Origin: CAXXOK01 sp964640955
Lineage (GTDB): Bacteria; Bacillota; Clostridia; Christensenellales; Aristaeellaceae
DNA length: 64,000 nucleotides
NCBI GenBank assembly: GCA_964640955.1
Contig: CAZXJI010000002.1
Coordinates: forward strand, 217,027 to 281,026
Reading direction: 5' to 3'
In this document: piece by piece, positions 17,359 through 25,570 of the stretch
Layout: every line of letters starts with the position of its first letter
How positions within the stretch are numbered: the stretch's first letter is position 1
Position numbers and translations under genes: made by a program
Notes under the pieces: generated by a model
What the model saw: the letters and a program-made list of their open reading frames with translations, nothing else
The model's database searches: none
What the model was told of the DNA's origin: nothing

Positions 17359-18182
17359 ACCGTACCCATCGGCTGACCACAGCGCTTACGTATGCGTTTT
17401 TATACCTGGTGCTGCTGGTGATGATCGTGCCCTTCCTATGGCTCATCGTCTCCTCGTTTCGGCCCAACCTGGAGCTGTTCAGCAATCCCTTCTCCTTTTC
17501 GCGCAACCTGAGCCTGGATAACTACGCCGCGGTGCTGTCCAGCCACCCGATGTTCTTATACCTGTTCAACACCGTTGCGGTGACCGCGCTGGCGACCGTC
17601 GCCGACGTCGCCGTCGGCGTCATGGCGGGGTACGGCCTGATGCACCATTTCAGGGGCAGGAGCGTAACGTCGTTCCTGCTGGCGCTGGGCCTGTTCATCC
17701 CGACCAACGCCTTTCTGGTGCCCTACTACATTATGGTCAACGGCATGGGCCTGTACGATACGCTCTGGGGCATCGCCTTTACCTACGCGGGCATCAACCT
17801 GCCCATTACGATCATGGTGGTGCGCGGCTACATGGGCACGCTTCCGGCCGAGCTTACGGAGAGCGCGCACATCGACGGCGCGACCACCCTGCAGACGATG
17901 ACGCGCATCATTCTGCCCGTGAGTATCCCGGGCATCGTGACCGCCTGCGTCTTTGTGGTGATCCAGTGCTGGAACGAGCTGCTTTTCGCCAACATCCTCA
18001 ACCAGAACGACGTTTCCCGCACGCTTCAGGTCGCCATCCGTTCCTTCCTGACCACGTTCGAGGCCAATTACGCCTACGCCTTCGCCGCGATGGTGCTGGC
18101 CATCCTGCCCACGATCCTCATTTACAGCCTGCTGACCAACCAGATCATCAGCGGCATGACGGCGGGCGCCATAAAGGGTTAG
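17355..18182 (+). CDS. Sugar ABC transporter permease, MalG/UgpE type
   Basis: Second channel subunit, 275 residues, starting at the GTG that overlaps the stop of the preceding gene. The frame is open much further upstream, but those codons lie inside the first permease. Features include a first helix LYLVLLVMIVPFLWLIVSSF, the motif FRPNLELFSNPFSFS, a LALGLFIPTNAFLVPYYIMVNGMGLYDT loop, the EAA motif ESAHIDGATTLQTMTRIILP, WNELLFANILNQ and the typical ending IISGMTAGAIKG. Confidence 0.95.
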   Translation: MNRTHRLTTALTYAFLYLVLLVMIVPFLWLIVSSFRPNLELFSNPFSFSRNLSLDNYAAVLSSHPMFLYLFNTVAVTALATVADVAVGVMAGYGLMHHFRGRSVTSFLLALGLFIPTNAFLVPYYIMVNGMGLYDTLWGIAFTYAGINLPITIMVVRGYMGTLPAELTESAHIDGATTLQTMTRIILPVSIPGIVTACVFVVIQCWNELLFANILNQNDVSRTLQVAIRSFLTTFEANYAYAFAAMVLAILPTILIYSLLTNQIISGMTAGAIKG

Positions 18183-18223
18183 CCCGCACCCGCAGCGAAA
18201 ACGAAGGGAGGGAGGCGAAGCGT

Positions 18224-19744
18224 ATGCGCGTGCTGATCGTAGAGGGCGAAGCCCTGATCCGCGAAGGGCTAATGACGCTGGTGGACTGGGCCGCGGAAGG
18301 CTTCGGCGAGGTGATCGGCTGTGAGAACGCCGTGGACGCGCTGGACAACCTTACCGACCGGGGCGCCGATCTGGTCATTACGGACATTTTTATGGATTCC
18401 ATTTCCGGCCTGGACATGATCGAGATGGCTCAGCGGCTGGACGTGCATACGAATTTCGTGATCCTGACGGGGCACGGGCTGTTCGAGCACGCGCAGCGCG
18501 CCGTGGACCTGGGCGTGAAGCGGTTTTTAACCAAGCCGATCCAGCCCGACGAGCTGCGCGCGCTGCTCAGTGACATGCGCGCCGGGATCGCCGAGCAGAA
18601 ACGCGTGGAGCAGGCGCTCGCGTCCAGCGAGGCCAAGCTCAGGGAATACCACCCGCTCGTGCAGCGCGATTTCTGGTCCAACCTCTCGCACGAAAACAAC
18701 CTGGCGGAGGCGGATATCCGCGCCCAGGCCACGCGGTGCGACATCGCCGTGCCCCAAGGGGAAATGCAGTGCGTCGCCGTGATGCCGGAGAAGAGCGACC
18801 TGCGGCAGTCCGACAGCCTCGCCGTTCGCCGGGTAATGGAGGATCTGCTGGGTGAAAAGCTGATTCAATGGCTGGATCACGGCACGTTCGACCTGCTGAT
18901 CGTCGCCGGGGAACTGCGCGAGGCGGAAGTCATGTCCCTGCTGGAGGTCATCCGCGCGAATTTCGCACTGCCGATGCACATCGGCATCGGGAACCGCTTT
19001 GCGCGCCTTTCGGAATTGCAGACCTCCGCGCGCGAGGCGCAGGAAGCCATGCAATCGCTCATGGCGACCAGCGGCGAATGGTGCTACTTCAGCGATCTGA
19101 TGCAGGTCCGGCACGCCGCGTACCCGGTGCGGGAGGAAGCCGCCGTGCTCAATTCCATCCGGTTTTGGGACACGCCCGACGAGGCGGCCGTAAACGCCTT
19201 CCTCGCAGCCGTATACCGCACGGAGGACGTTTCGCAGCGCGATCTGATGCTTTTGCGTTTCCAGGTGGCGCTCTACGGCGCCGCGGACGATTACGGCGCC
19301 GACCTGCCCGCCTTCGCCGTGCCGCCGACGCACGAGGCGATGGCCTCCGCCCACGACCGGCTGACGGCGCTGATGGACGCCATCGCCTCCCGTAAGGCGG
19401 GTACCCGTCAGCAGGCGATCGAAAGCCTGATCGACCGGGCCAAGCAGATCATCCGCAGCGGATACGCCGACCCCGATCTGAACGTATCGGCCATCGCCCG
19501 GCAATTGTTCATTTCCCCGCAGTACCTATCGCGGCTGTTTCGCAGCGTCTGCGGGGTGACCTGCATGGACTTCATCACCTCGGTCCGGCTGGAAGCCGCC
19601 AGGGAGCTGCTTCGGGGGACGCAGGTCAAAACGTACGAGATCGCCGCCATGGTCGGCTATAACTACCCGAATTACTTCAGCGCCCTGTTCAAAAAGCACG
19701 AGCACGTGTCCCCCAAGCAATACCGCATGGAATCCGAACTATGA
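18224..19744 (+). CDS. YesN-type response regulator with AraC DNA-binding domain
   Basis: 506-residue activator of the YesMN class. The receiver domain (1-~120) has phospho-acceptor D54 in LVITDIFMDSISG, a Thr in FVILTGHG and the Lys in KRFLTKPIQPDE. The acidic pocket reads LIVEGEALIREG, so the second acidic position of the usual VDDE is Gly. A ~270-residue middle region of unassigned type follows, then the AraC HTH pair (~410-505; ARQLFISPQYLSRLFRSVCGVTCMDFI, AAMVGYNYPNYFSALFKKHEHVSPKQYR). A frame opening at 17966 is ignored because the ATG at 18224 has GGGAGGGAGG. It overlaps the kinase gene by ATGA and probably activates this arabinoside operon. Confidence 0.94.
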   Translation: MRVLIVEGEALIREGLMTLVDWAAEGFGEVIGCENAVDALDNLTDRGADLVITDIFMDSISGLDMIEMAQRLDVHTNFVILTGHGLFEHAQRAVDLGVKRFLTKPIQPDELRALLSDMRAGIAEQKRVEQALASSEAKLREYHPLVQRDFWSNLSHENNLAEADIRAQATRCDIAVPQGEMQCVAVMPEKSDLRQSDSLAVRRVMEDLLGEKLIQWLDHGTFDLLIVAGELREAEVMSLLEVIRANFALPMHIGIGNRFARLSELQTSAREAQEAMQSLMATSGEWCYFSDLMQVRHAAYPVREEAAVLNSIRFWDTPDEAAVNAFLAAVYRTEDVSQRDLMLLRFQVALYGAADDYGADLPAFAVPPTHEAMASAHDRLTALMDAIASRKAGTRQQAIESLIDRAKQIIRSGYADPDLNVSAIARQLFISPQYLSRLFRSVCGVTCMDFITSVRLEAARELLRGTQVKTYEIAAMVGYNYPNYFSALFKKHEHVSPKQYRMESEL

Positions 19745-21432
19745 AAAAGATCGGCAGAAGGTTCTCGCTCAAGCTGCTGCGCAACCAGCTCATTCTCTGG
19801 TTCGCGGCCGTGGTCATCCTGCTGATGGGGGTCGTTGCGTCCTTCTCGGAGTTTACACTGAAGCCCTACCTTTACGATACGCACGTATCCCACCTCAAAC
19901 AGAATACGAACCTGCTGATGCTCCAGCTCACCACCCTCAGGGAAAAGCTCCAGTCCTATTCCATCAACATCCTCGCGGACGGCACGGTGCAGGCCTTCCT
20001 GCTGGGCAGGCTGCCGCAGGAGCCCAACCTGTCCAACACCCTCCGGGAGCTGATGATGGGCTACACGGAGTACGACGCGTCCATCCGGGCGCTGTACCTC
20101 GTGGATAACGAAGGCGGCATTTACGGCAATAACCTCACGCGCGCCGTATCGGCGTACGTCGGGCGCACGTTCGGGGACATCGTCGATTCCTCCGGCAGCG
20201 CGGTCTGGGCGAGCGACTTTTCGGAGGATACGGTGGTCATGTACCGCGTCATCCACGATACGACCAGCGACCTGACGCGTACGATCGGCGCGCTGTACAT
20301 GATGGTCGACCGCAGCGCGTTCACCGGGCTTCAGCAATTGTACCTCATGGCCTCGCAGGGCTCCCAGCTCGAAGGCGGTGGGAATCTGCTGCTGGGCGGG
20401 CCGCCGGAGAAGGACGAAGCCGCCGGGGACTTCATCACCTGTACGACCGAGCAAAACGGCTGGACGCTCACCACCTGGATTCCCCGCTCCGTCGTGTACG
20501 AGCCTGCCGACGGCATCCTGAACCTGGTGTACCTCGGGCTGACGCTTACGCTGCTGATGGGCGTACTGCTGATCGTCTTTATCTCCGGAAGGCTTACCAA
20601 ACCCCTCCGGGAGATTCGCCACGCCATGAAGCGCGTGGGCGAAGGCAACCTGGACGTGGTCGTTCCCGTGCGCCGCGACGACGAGATCGCCCATCTGGCC
20701 AAGACCTTCAACCGCATGATCAGCGACACGCGGGAGTCGATCCGCCAGAATGAGGAAAACCTGCGGCGTCAGCGCGCGCTGGAGCTCAGTACCCTGCAAT
20801 ACCAGATCAATCCCCACTTTCTGTACAATACGCTGGACAGCATCTACATGATTGCGCGCAAGAGCGCCAACGAGGATATCGCCTCCCTGGTCGTGAGCCT
20901 TTCGACGCTGTTCCGGCTCAGCCTCGCCCACGGGCAGGACTTTGTGACGCTCGACCATGAGGTAAAATACGTAACCTGCTATCTGGACATCCAGCGCATA
21001 CGCTTCCCCAACCGGTTCCGCCTGTCCCTGGACGTGGCGCCGGAACTGATGCGGCGGCGCGTGCTCAAGTTTCTGCTTCAGCCGCTGGTGGAAAACTGCG
21101 TGAACCACGGCCTGAACAACGGAGGCGACGACGGCCGGATCGAGGTGGGCGCCGTGCGCGAGGGCGACGATCTGGTGCTGCGCGTGAGCGACAACGGCAT
21201 CGGCATGACGGAGCAGGCGCTGGAAAAGCTGCGGGCTTTCATCGACCGCCCCGATATCGAGGAAAACGCCGATCCTTTCGCGGGCGGCGTGGGATTGCGC
21301 AACGTGCACCAGCGCATGCGGCTGTATTACGGGCGGGGGCTGCAGATCGAGAGCCAATGGGAAGAGGGCACGAGCGTCACCCTGCGCATCCCCTTTGAAA
21401 AGACGCAACCTGAAAACGAGGTGATTACATGA
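19741..21432 (+). CDS. YesM-type sensor histidine kinase
   Basis: 563-residue membrane kinase and partner of the preceding YesN regulator (four-base overlap). One membrane helix lies at about 16-38 (LILWFAAVVILLMGVVASF), an extracellular dCache-like domain follows, and a second helix lies around 262-285 (LVYLGLTLTLLMGVLLIVFIS). HAMP is at 286-340 (RLTKPLREIRHAMKRVGEGNLDV). The His_kinase domain shows LQYQINPHFLYNTLDSIY with the phosphorylated H359, and the ATPase has QPLVENCVNHGLNN, DNGIGMTEQ and GGVGLRNVHQRMRLYYG. Such kinases in Bacillota sense extracellular oligosaccharides, sometimes through the cognate binding protein. The gene overlaps the GH127 start by four bases. Confidence 0.96.
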   Translation: MKKIGRRFSLKLLRNQLILWFAAVVILLMGVVASFSEFTLKPYLYDTHVSHLKQNTNLLMLQLTTLREKLQSYSINILADGTVQAFLLGRLPQEPNLSNTLRELMMGYTEYDASIRALYLVDNEGGIYGNNLTRAVSAYVGRTFGDIVDSSGSAVWASDFSEDTVVMYRVIHDTTSDLTRTIGALYMMVDRSAFTGLQQLYLMASQGSQLEGGGNLLLGGPPEKDEAAGDFITCTTEQNGWTLTTWIPRSVVYEPADGILNLVYLGLTLTLLMGVLLIVFISGRLTKPLREIRHAMKRVGEGNLDVVVPVRRDDEIAHLAKTFNRMISDTRESIRQNEENLRRQRALELSTLQYQINPHFLYNTLDSIYMIARKSANEDIASLVVSLSTLFRLSLAHGQDFVTLDHEVKYVTCYLDIQRIRFPNRFRLSLDVAPELMRRRVLKFLLQPLVENCVNHGLNNGGDDGRIEVGAVREGDDLVLRVSDNGIGMTEQALEKLRAFIDRPDIEENADPFAGGVGLRNVHQRMRLYYGRGLQIESQWEEGTSVTLRIPFEKTQPENEVIT

Positions 21433-23330
21433 ACCGCTTTCCGGACGCGGGCCGGGTGACGATCGACGGCGGGTTTCTGGCCCATTACATGAAGATCGTC
21501 GCCGACCGCGCGCTGCCCTATCAATGGCGGGTGCTAAGCGGCGAGACGGCTCCCAACCCGACCGTGCGCAATTTTCGCATCGCCGCCGGCGAGGAAAAAG
21601 GCGAGTTCGAGGGCGTTCCTTACCAGGATACGGACCTGGCCAAGTGGCTGGACGCCGTCGGCTGTGCTTTGGCCAACGGAAAACAGCCGGCGCTGGAAGC
21701 GCTGGCCGACGCCGTGATCGATACGGTCGCCCGCGCGCAGGACGCGGACGGCTATCTGGATACGTACTACCAGCTCACCTGCCCCGACCGGAAATGGACC
21801 GATCCCGCCTCCCATGAGCTGTACTGCTTCGGGCACATGATCGAGGCGGGCGTATCCTACAGCGAAGGAACGGGGAAACGCACGCTGCTGAACGTGGCCT
21901 GCCGGCTGGCCGACCATGTGGCGCGCGTGTTCGGCCCGGGGGAAGGGCAGCTGCACGGGTACCGGGGGCACGAAATCATCGAAATGGCGCTGGTGAGGCT
22001 GGGCGAGCACACCGGGGAGGAGCGTTACCTGCGGCTGGCGGCGTGGTTCGTCCGCGCCCGCCGGGATACGCCCGAGGCCTTCTACCGCGACGACCGCAAG
22101 GACGGCAATCCGCTGGACTACGGCTGCTGGGGCTGGGGAGACCCGGAAAGGGAGCTGTCCAGCTACGCGTCGGTGACCGGGCACGCGGTGCGGGCGATGT
22201 ACCTGTACTGCGGCATGGCGGACGTGGCGCGGCTGACGGACGACCGGGAGATGCTTGCGCACTGCGACGGCCTTTTTGACGAGGTGACCCGGCGGCAGAT
22301 GTACATCACCGGCGGCATCGGAGCTACGGCGGTGCTGGAGGCGTTCACCTACCCCTACGATCTTCCCAACGATACCCTGTACGCCGAAACCTGCGCCTCC
22401 GTCGGGCTGTGTTTTTTCGCGCGGCGCATGGCGCAGGCGCGGATGGACGGCCGTTACGCCGACGTGGTGGAACGGTGCCTGTACAACATTCTGCCCGCGG
22501 CGATATCGCAGGACGGCGAGCATTACTTCTACGTGAATCCCCTGCAGGTCAACGCCGAAGCGTGCCGGAGGAACCCGCTGAAAACGCACGTGAAGCCGGT
22601 GCGGCAGCCCTGGTTTGAGTGCGCCTGCTGCCCGCCCAACCTGGCGCGCCTCCTGTCGTCGCTGCCCCGGTACCTGTACGCCTGCTCCGGCGACGGCGTA
22701 ACGGTGGAGCAGTACGCGCCCGGCAGCGCCCGTTTCGATCTGCCGGGGGGCCGCGTGACCCTGCGCCAGAAAACGGAATACCCTTTCGACGGCAGCATCC
22801 GCGTTACGGTGCGGCAGGATAAGGCGTTCGACATGGCGCTGTTCCTGCGCATCCCCGCCTGGTGCGACCGGTGGACGCTGTGCGACGGTCGGAACGAGGC
22901 GGTGAACGCCGCCCCCCGCAACGGATACGTGCGGCTTGCGGTCCGCGGCGATTGCGTATATACCCTGACGCTTGCGATGGAGCCGCGGCTGATGCAGGCG
23001 AACCGACGCGTGCGCGAGGACGCGGGCATGGCGGCGTTGCAGCGGGGGCCGGTCGTGTACTGCGTGGAGCAGGCGGACAACGGGGACTGCCTTGAGCAGC
23101 TTTCGGTCCGGTTCGGCACGCCGGTTCGCGTAGAGCCACGCCGCGACGTGGCGGGCTTCGGGACGTACCCCGCGCTGCGCCTGTCCGGAGCGGCCGACGC
23201 CCCCGCGCCGCACGCGGCGCTGTACTTTCCCGCCGAGCCCCGGCGGGATACGGAGATCGTCGCCGTGCCCTATTGCCTGTGGGGGGAACGCACGGCCGGC
23301 GAAATGCTGGTGTGGCTCCGGCGAACCTGA
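21429..23330 (+). CDS. GH127 family β-L-arabinofuranosidase (DUF1680)
   Basis: Cytoplasmic exo-glycosidase of 633 residues that removes β-linked L-arabinofuranose from short glycans. The family folds as an (α/α)6 barrel with β-domains. The zinc/cysteine catalytic centre described for HypBA1 (one Glu and three Cys, one Cys being the nucleophile) is matched here by E320 and C322 in YAETCASVG and by C400-C401 in ECACCPPNLARLL. MYITGGIGA, AQDADGYLDTYYQ and LYCFGHMIEAGVSY are further family signatures. There is no signal peptide, so it acts on imported substrate. It is translationally coupled to the YesM kinase and followed by GH43, making an arabinoside-degrading pair. Confidence 0.94.
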   Translation: MNRFPDAGRVTIDGGFLAHYMKIVADRALPYQWRVLSGETAPNPTVRNFRIAAGEEKGEFEGVPYQDTDLAKWLDAVGCALANGKQPALEALADAVIDTVARAQDADGYLDTYYQLTCPDRKWTDPASHELYCFGHMIEAGVSYSEGTGKRTLLNVACRLADHVARVFGPGEGQLHGYRGHEIIEMALVRLGEHTGEERYLRLAAWFVRARRDTPEAFYRDDRKDGNPLDYGCWGWGDPERELSSYASVTGHAVRAMYLYCGMADVARLTDDREMLAHCDGLFDEVTRRQMYITGGIGATAVLEAFTYPYDLPNDTLYAETCASVGLCFFARRMAQARMDGRYADVVERCLYNILPAAISQDGEHYFYVNPLQVNAEACRRNPLKTHVKPVRQPWFECACCPPNLARLLSSLPRYLYACSGDGVTVEQYAPGSARFDLPGGRVTLRQKTEYPFDGSIRVTVRQDKAFDMALFLRIPAWCDRWTLCDGRNEAVNAAPRNGYVRLAVRGDCVYTLTLAMEPRLMQANRRVREDAGMAALQRGPVVYCVEQADNGDCLEQLSVRFGTPVRVEPRRDVAGFGTYPALRLSGAADAPAPHAALYFPAEPRRDTEIVAVPYCLWGERTAGEMLVWLRRT

Positions 23331-23366
23331 ATGCGCCGGGATGTGTGAAACGGAGGAGAACTGCAC

Positions 23367-24287
23367 ATGGATCAGCCTTTGATTTTTAACCGCGCGGACC
23401 CGCAGATAACCCGGTACGAAGGCTACTATTACTTCACGGCATCGGTGCCCGCGTTTGATCGCATCGAACTGCGGCGCGCCCCCACCCTCGAGGCGCTGGC
23501 GCAGGCGGAACCGCGCGCGGTCTGGCAAAAGCACGACGCGGGGCCGATGAGCAGCTACATCTGGGCGCCCGAGCTCCACCGCATCGATCAAGGCTGGTAC
23601 CTGTACTTCGCCGCGACGGGAGCCGAGCCGGACGAGAGGGGCGTATTCGACCACCGCATCTACGCGCTGGGCTGCGACGCCGAAAACCCGCTGGAGGGCG
23701 CGTTCCGGGAGCTGGGGCAGGTCGACACGGGCATGGAAAGCTTTTGTCTGGACGCGACCACCTTCGTGTGCCGCGGCCAGCGGTATTTCGTCTGGGCGCA
23801 ACGGGATTACGCCATCGCGGGGAACAGCAACCTGTACATCGCGCGCATGCTGTCGCCCACCCGGCTCCTGCTGCCGGCGGCCCTGCTTTCCCGGCCGGAG
23901 TATGCCTGGGAATGCCGGGGCTTCCGGGTCAACGAAGGCCCGTCCGTCCTGATCCGCGGCGGGAAGGTATACCTTACCTACTCCGGCAGCGCGACGGACG
24001 AGCGCTACGCCGTGGGTTTGCTGACCGCCGACGAGGACAGCGATCTGCTGTCCCCGGCAAGCTGGGTCAAAAGCCCGGAACCCGTTTTTCGAACCGAACC
24101 GGAAAACGGCATCTTCGGCCCGGGCCACAACAGCTTTACCACGGACGCGGAGGGAAACGATCTGATCGTGTTCCACGCGCGGCCGTATCCGGGTTTCCAC
24201 GGCACGCCGCTGAGCGATCCCAACCGGCACACCTATCTTCGGCCGGTGACCTTCGAAGGCGGCCGTTTCGGCGTTTCTGCCCGGTGA
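23367..24287 (+). CDS. GH43 family glycosidase, probable α-L-arabinofuranosidase
   Basis: Five-bladed β-propeller glycosidase of 306 residues, without signal peptide. The three acidic catalytic positions of GH43 are visible: D11 in NRADPQITRY (base), D129 in FCLDATTF (pKa modulator) and E190 in RVNEGPSVL (acid). IWAPELHRIDQGWYLYFAA and the C-terminal GPGHNSFTTDAEGNDLIVFHAR are typical of family clans that act on arabino- or xylo-oligosaccharides. GGAGGAG precedes the ATG. It is the last gene before the terminator at 24324. The neighbouring GH127 and transporter support an arabino-oligosaccharide substrate, but β-xylosidase activity cannot be excluded. Confidence 0.92.
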   Translation: MDQPLIFNRADPQITRYEGYYYFTASVPAFDRIELRRAPTLEALAQAEPRAVWQKHDAGPMSSYIWAPELHRIDQGWYLYFAATGAEPDERGVFDHRIYALGCDAENPLEGAFRELGQVDTGMESFCLDATTFVCRGQRYFVWAQRDYAIAGNSNLYIARMLSPTRLLLPAALLSRPEYAWECRGFRVNEGPSVLIRGGKVYLTYSGSATDERYAVGLLTADEDSDLLSPASWVKSPEPVFRTEPENGIFGPGHNSFTTDAEGNDLIVFHARPYPGFHGTPLSDPNRHTYLRPVTFEGGRFGVSAR

Positions 24288-24323
24288 TCCCTTTCGCCCG
24301 GGCGGCTTATCGTCATGTTTTTC

Positions 24324-24345
24324 AGGGCGCTTTGCGCTCTTTTTT
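24324..24345 (+). terminator. Intrinsic terminator of the arabinoside operon
   Basis: GGGCGC / GCGCTC stem with a TTT loop, followed by six T. It lies 37 bases after the GH43 stop. Confidence 0.75.
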
Positions 24346-24377
24346 CTTTGCCAATTCCAGTTCGGTAAACCCGAACC

Positions 24378-24407
24378 TTGACGCTGGCGGGTTTTACATC
24401 GTATAGT
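24378..24407 (+). promoter_or_regulatory. Promoter of the orphan membrane-protein gene
   Basis: TTGACG (24378-24383), an 18-base spacer and TATAGT (24402-24407) are placed between the terminator at 24324 and the TTG start at 24478. The gene therefore looks monocistronic. Confidence 0.65.
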
Positions 24408-24477
24408 TGAGAAAACAAACCAATCAGCACCCGCCCGACGACGTACTCACCTACACCGACGCAGGGAGGGAGAGCCT

Positions 24478-25257
24478 TTGAAGGAGTATTGGTCGAAATT
24501 CCTGGAAAACGGTATCATCCTGGCCTTTTTGACGGGTATCGCGTACTACCTTACCTATTTGTACCTGGACGGTTCGCTTGCCGCTTATGCGCTGCCGGAC
24601 GAGCTGATCGAAATCGACGCGCCCGATATCATCGCAACGCTGGTCGGGCTGATCTACAAATTCTGGCAGGTGCTGATGATCCCCGCGTTCGGACTGCTGG
24701 CCGAGAAAATGCTTAAGGACACCGAACTGATACGGCTTTGGCGCTTCTCCGTCATCATGATCACCGCGGTCGTGTTTTCCGTGCTGCTGCTCAACCGCTT
24801 CGAGGCGCAAAACTGGATCCTCCTGGGCATCATGCTTTTTGAGTGGGCCGAAGCGCTGCTCAAAACGCTGGCGCACGGCAAAGGGCAAAGCGGGCTGCGC
24901 GCGAAGTGGAAAAGTTACCGCCAGAGGAACGGCGCGCCCGGGAAGATCAACGAGCGCATGGCGCTTGGCATCGGCTACCTGGCCGTGGCCATCGCCGTGA
25001 TGTACGTATTGTCCGGCGCGGTGATGGAGCATGCCGCCACCACGCAACTGAACCGGGAGGATTTCTTCATCGCCCGGGATTACGACGATCAGGTGGTGGT
25101 GTACGAAAACGAAAAGTGCTACGTACTGATGGCCAGGGACGGCCATTCGCTGCTCAACGCCTATGAGATTGTCCGTTACGACCACATCGGCAAGCTGGAT
25201 TATGTCCATACGGGGGTGCTCAGCCTGCCGAGCGATTACTCGATTGTCGACTGGTAG
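24478..25257 (+). CDS. Uncharacterised multi-pass membrane protein
   Basis: I do not recognise a family. The 259-residue protein starts at a TTG with GGGAGGGAG upstream, at good spacing. It has five probable membrane segments: about 12-32 (GIILAFLTGIAYYLTYLYLDG), 52-76, 87-106, 112-130 and 160-183 (LGIGYLAVAIAVMYVLSGAVM). A basic cytoplasmic loop (SGLRAKWKSYRQRNGAPGK) lies between the fourth and fifth. The last ~75 residues are soluble and β-rich (EDFFIARDYDDQVVVYENEKCYVLMARDG). It has its own promoter and terminators on both sides, so it is not part of a sugar operon. Codon use looks like the neighbours. Confidence 0.75.
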   Translation: MKEYWSKFLENGIILAFLTGIAYYLTYLYLDGSLAAYALPDELIEIDAPDIIATLVGLIYKFWQVLMIPAFGLLAEKMLKDTELIRLWRFSVIMITAVVFSVLLLNRFEAQNWILLGIMLFEWAEALLKTLAHGKGQSGLRAKWKSYRQRNGAPGKINERMALGIGYLAVAIAVMYVLSGAVMEHAATTQLNREDFFIARDYDDQVVVYENEKCYVLMARDGHSLLNAYEIVRYDHIGKLDYVHTGVLSLPSDYSIVDW

Positions 25258-25259
25258 CC

Positions 25260-25324
25260 GGGAACCGGCGGGTTCCCAAAAGCAGGTTTTTACCCCGGCG
25301 GCCGCAACGGCCACCGGGGTAAAA
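25260..25324 (+). terminator. Tandem hairpins after the membrane-protein gene (bidirectional terminator)
   Basis: GGGAACC / GGTTCCC forms a first small stem at about 25260-25277. TTTTACCCCGG (25288-25298) pairs perfectly with CCGGGGTAAAA (25314-25324), and the A/T ends provide a U-run in either direction. It separates the plus-strand membrane gene from the minus-strand C69 gene. Confidence 0.7.
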
Positions 25325-25360
25325 TGCACGGTAGGGGCATGCGGCCCGTTTATTTGCGCG

Positions 25361-25534
25361 TCAGGGTTCCGCATAGGCGCGGCCCGGTCCCGGCGGCGTT
25401 GCGACGGAGTTGAAGAATTTCGATTGGATCCGCATCCCATCCTTCCGGACGATATTGGAGCTTTCGTCGATGACCCGTACGCCCTGCGGGACGGCGTCCG
25501 CGGGGGACACCACGACCGAGGCGATGGGCCGCAT
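25361..25534 (-). other. Short reading frame continuing in frame after the C69 stop codon
   Basis: The 246-base stretch 25325-25570 has no strong gene. On the minus strand, the frame of the C69 dipeptidase stays open for 69 codons beyond its TAG (25573-25571) up to a TGA at 25363-25361, and includes an ATG at 25534 that would give a 57-residue peptide (begins MRPIASVVVSP). I see no clear ribosome-binding site. It may be a degraded C-terminal extension, a small protein or chance. Confidence 0.2.
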
Positions 25535-25570
25535 ATCAGGCGGCCGCGCGGCGCAGGGTTCACGGTTTCC

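Noticed and set aside
19672..21408. 578-codon open frame on the minus strand
   Set aside because: It is antisense to the YesM kinase, with no family features.
21534..24230. 898-codon open frame on the minus strand
   Set aside because: It is antisense to GH127 and GH43, rich in Arg, Ala, Val and His as expected of an antisense frame in GC-rich DNA, and shows no domain. The sense genes have full catalytic motifs.
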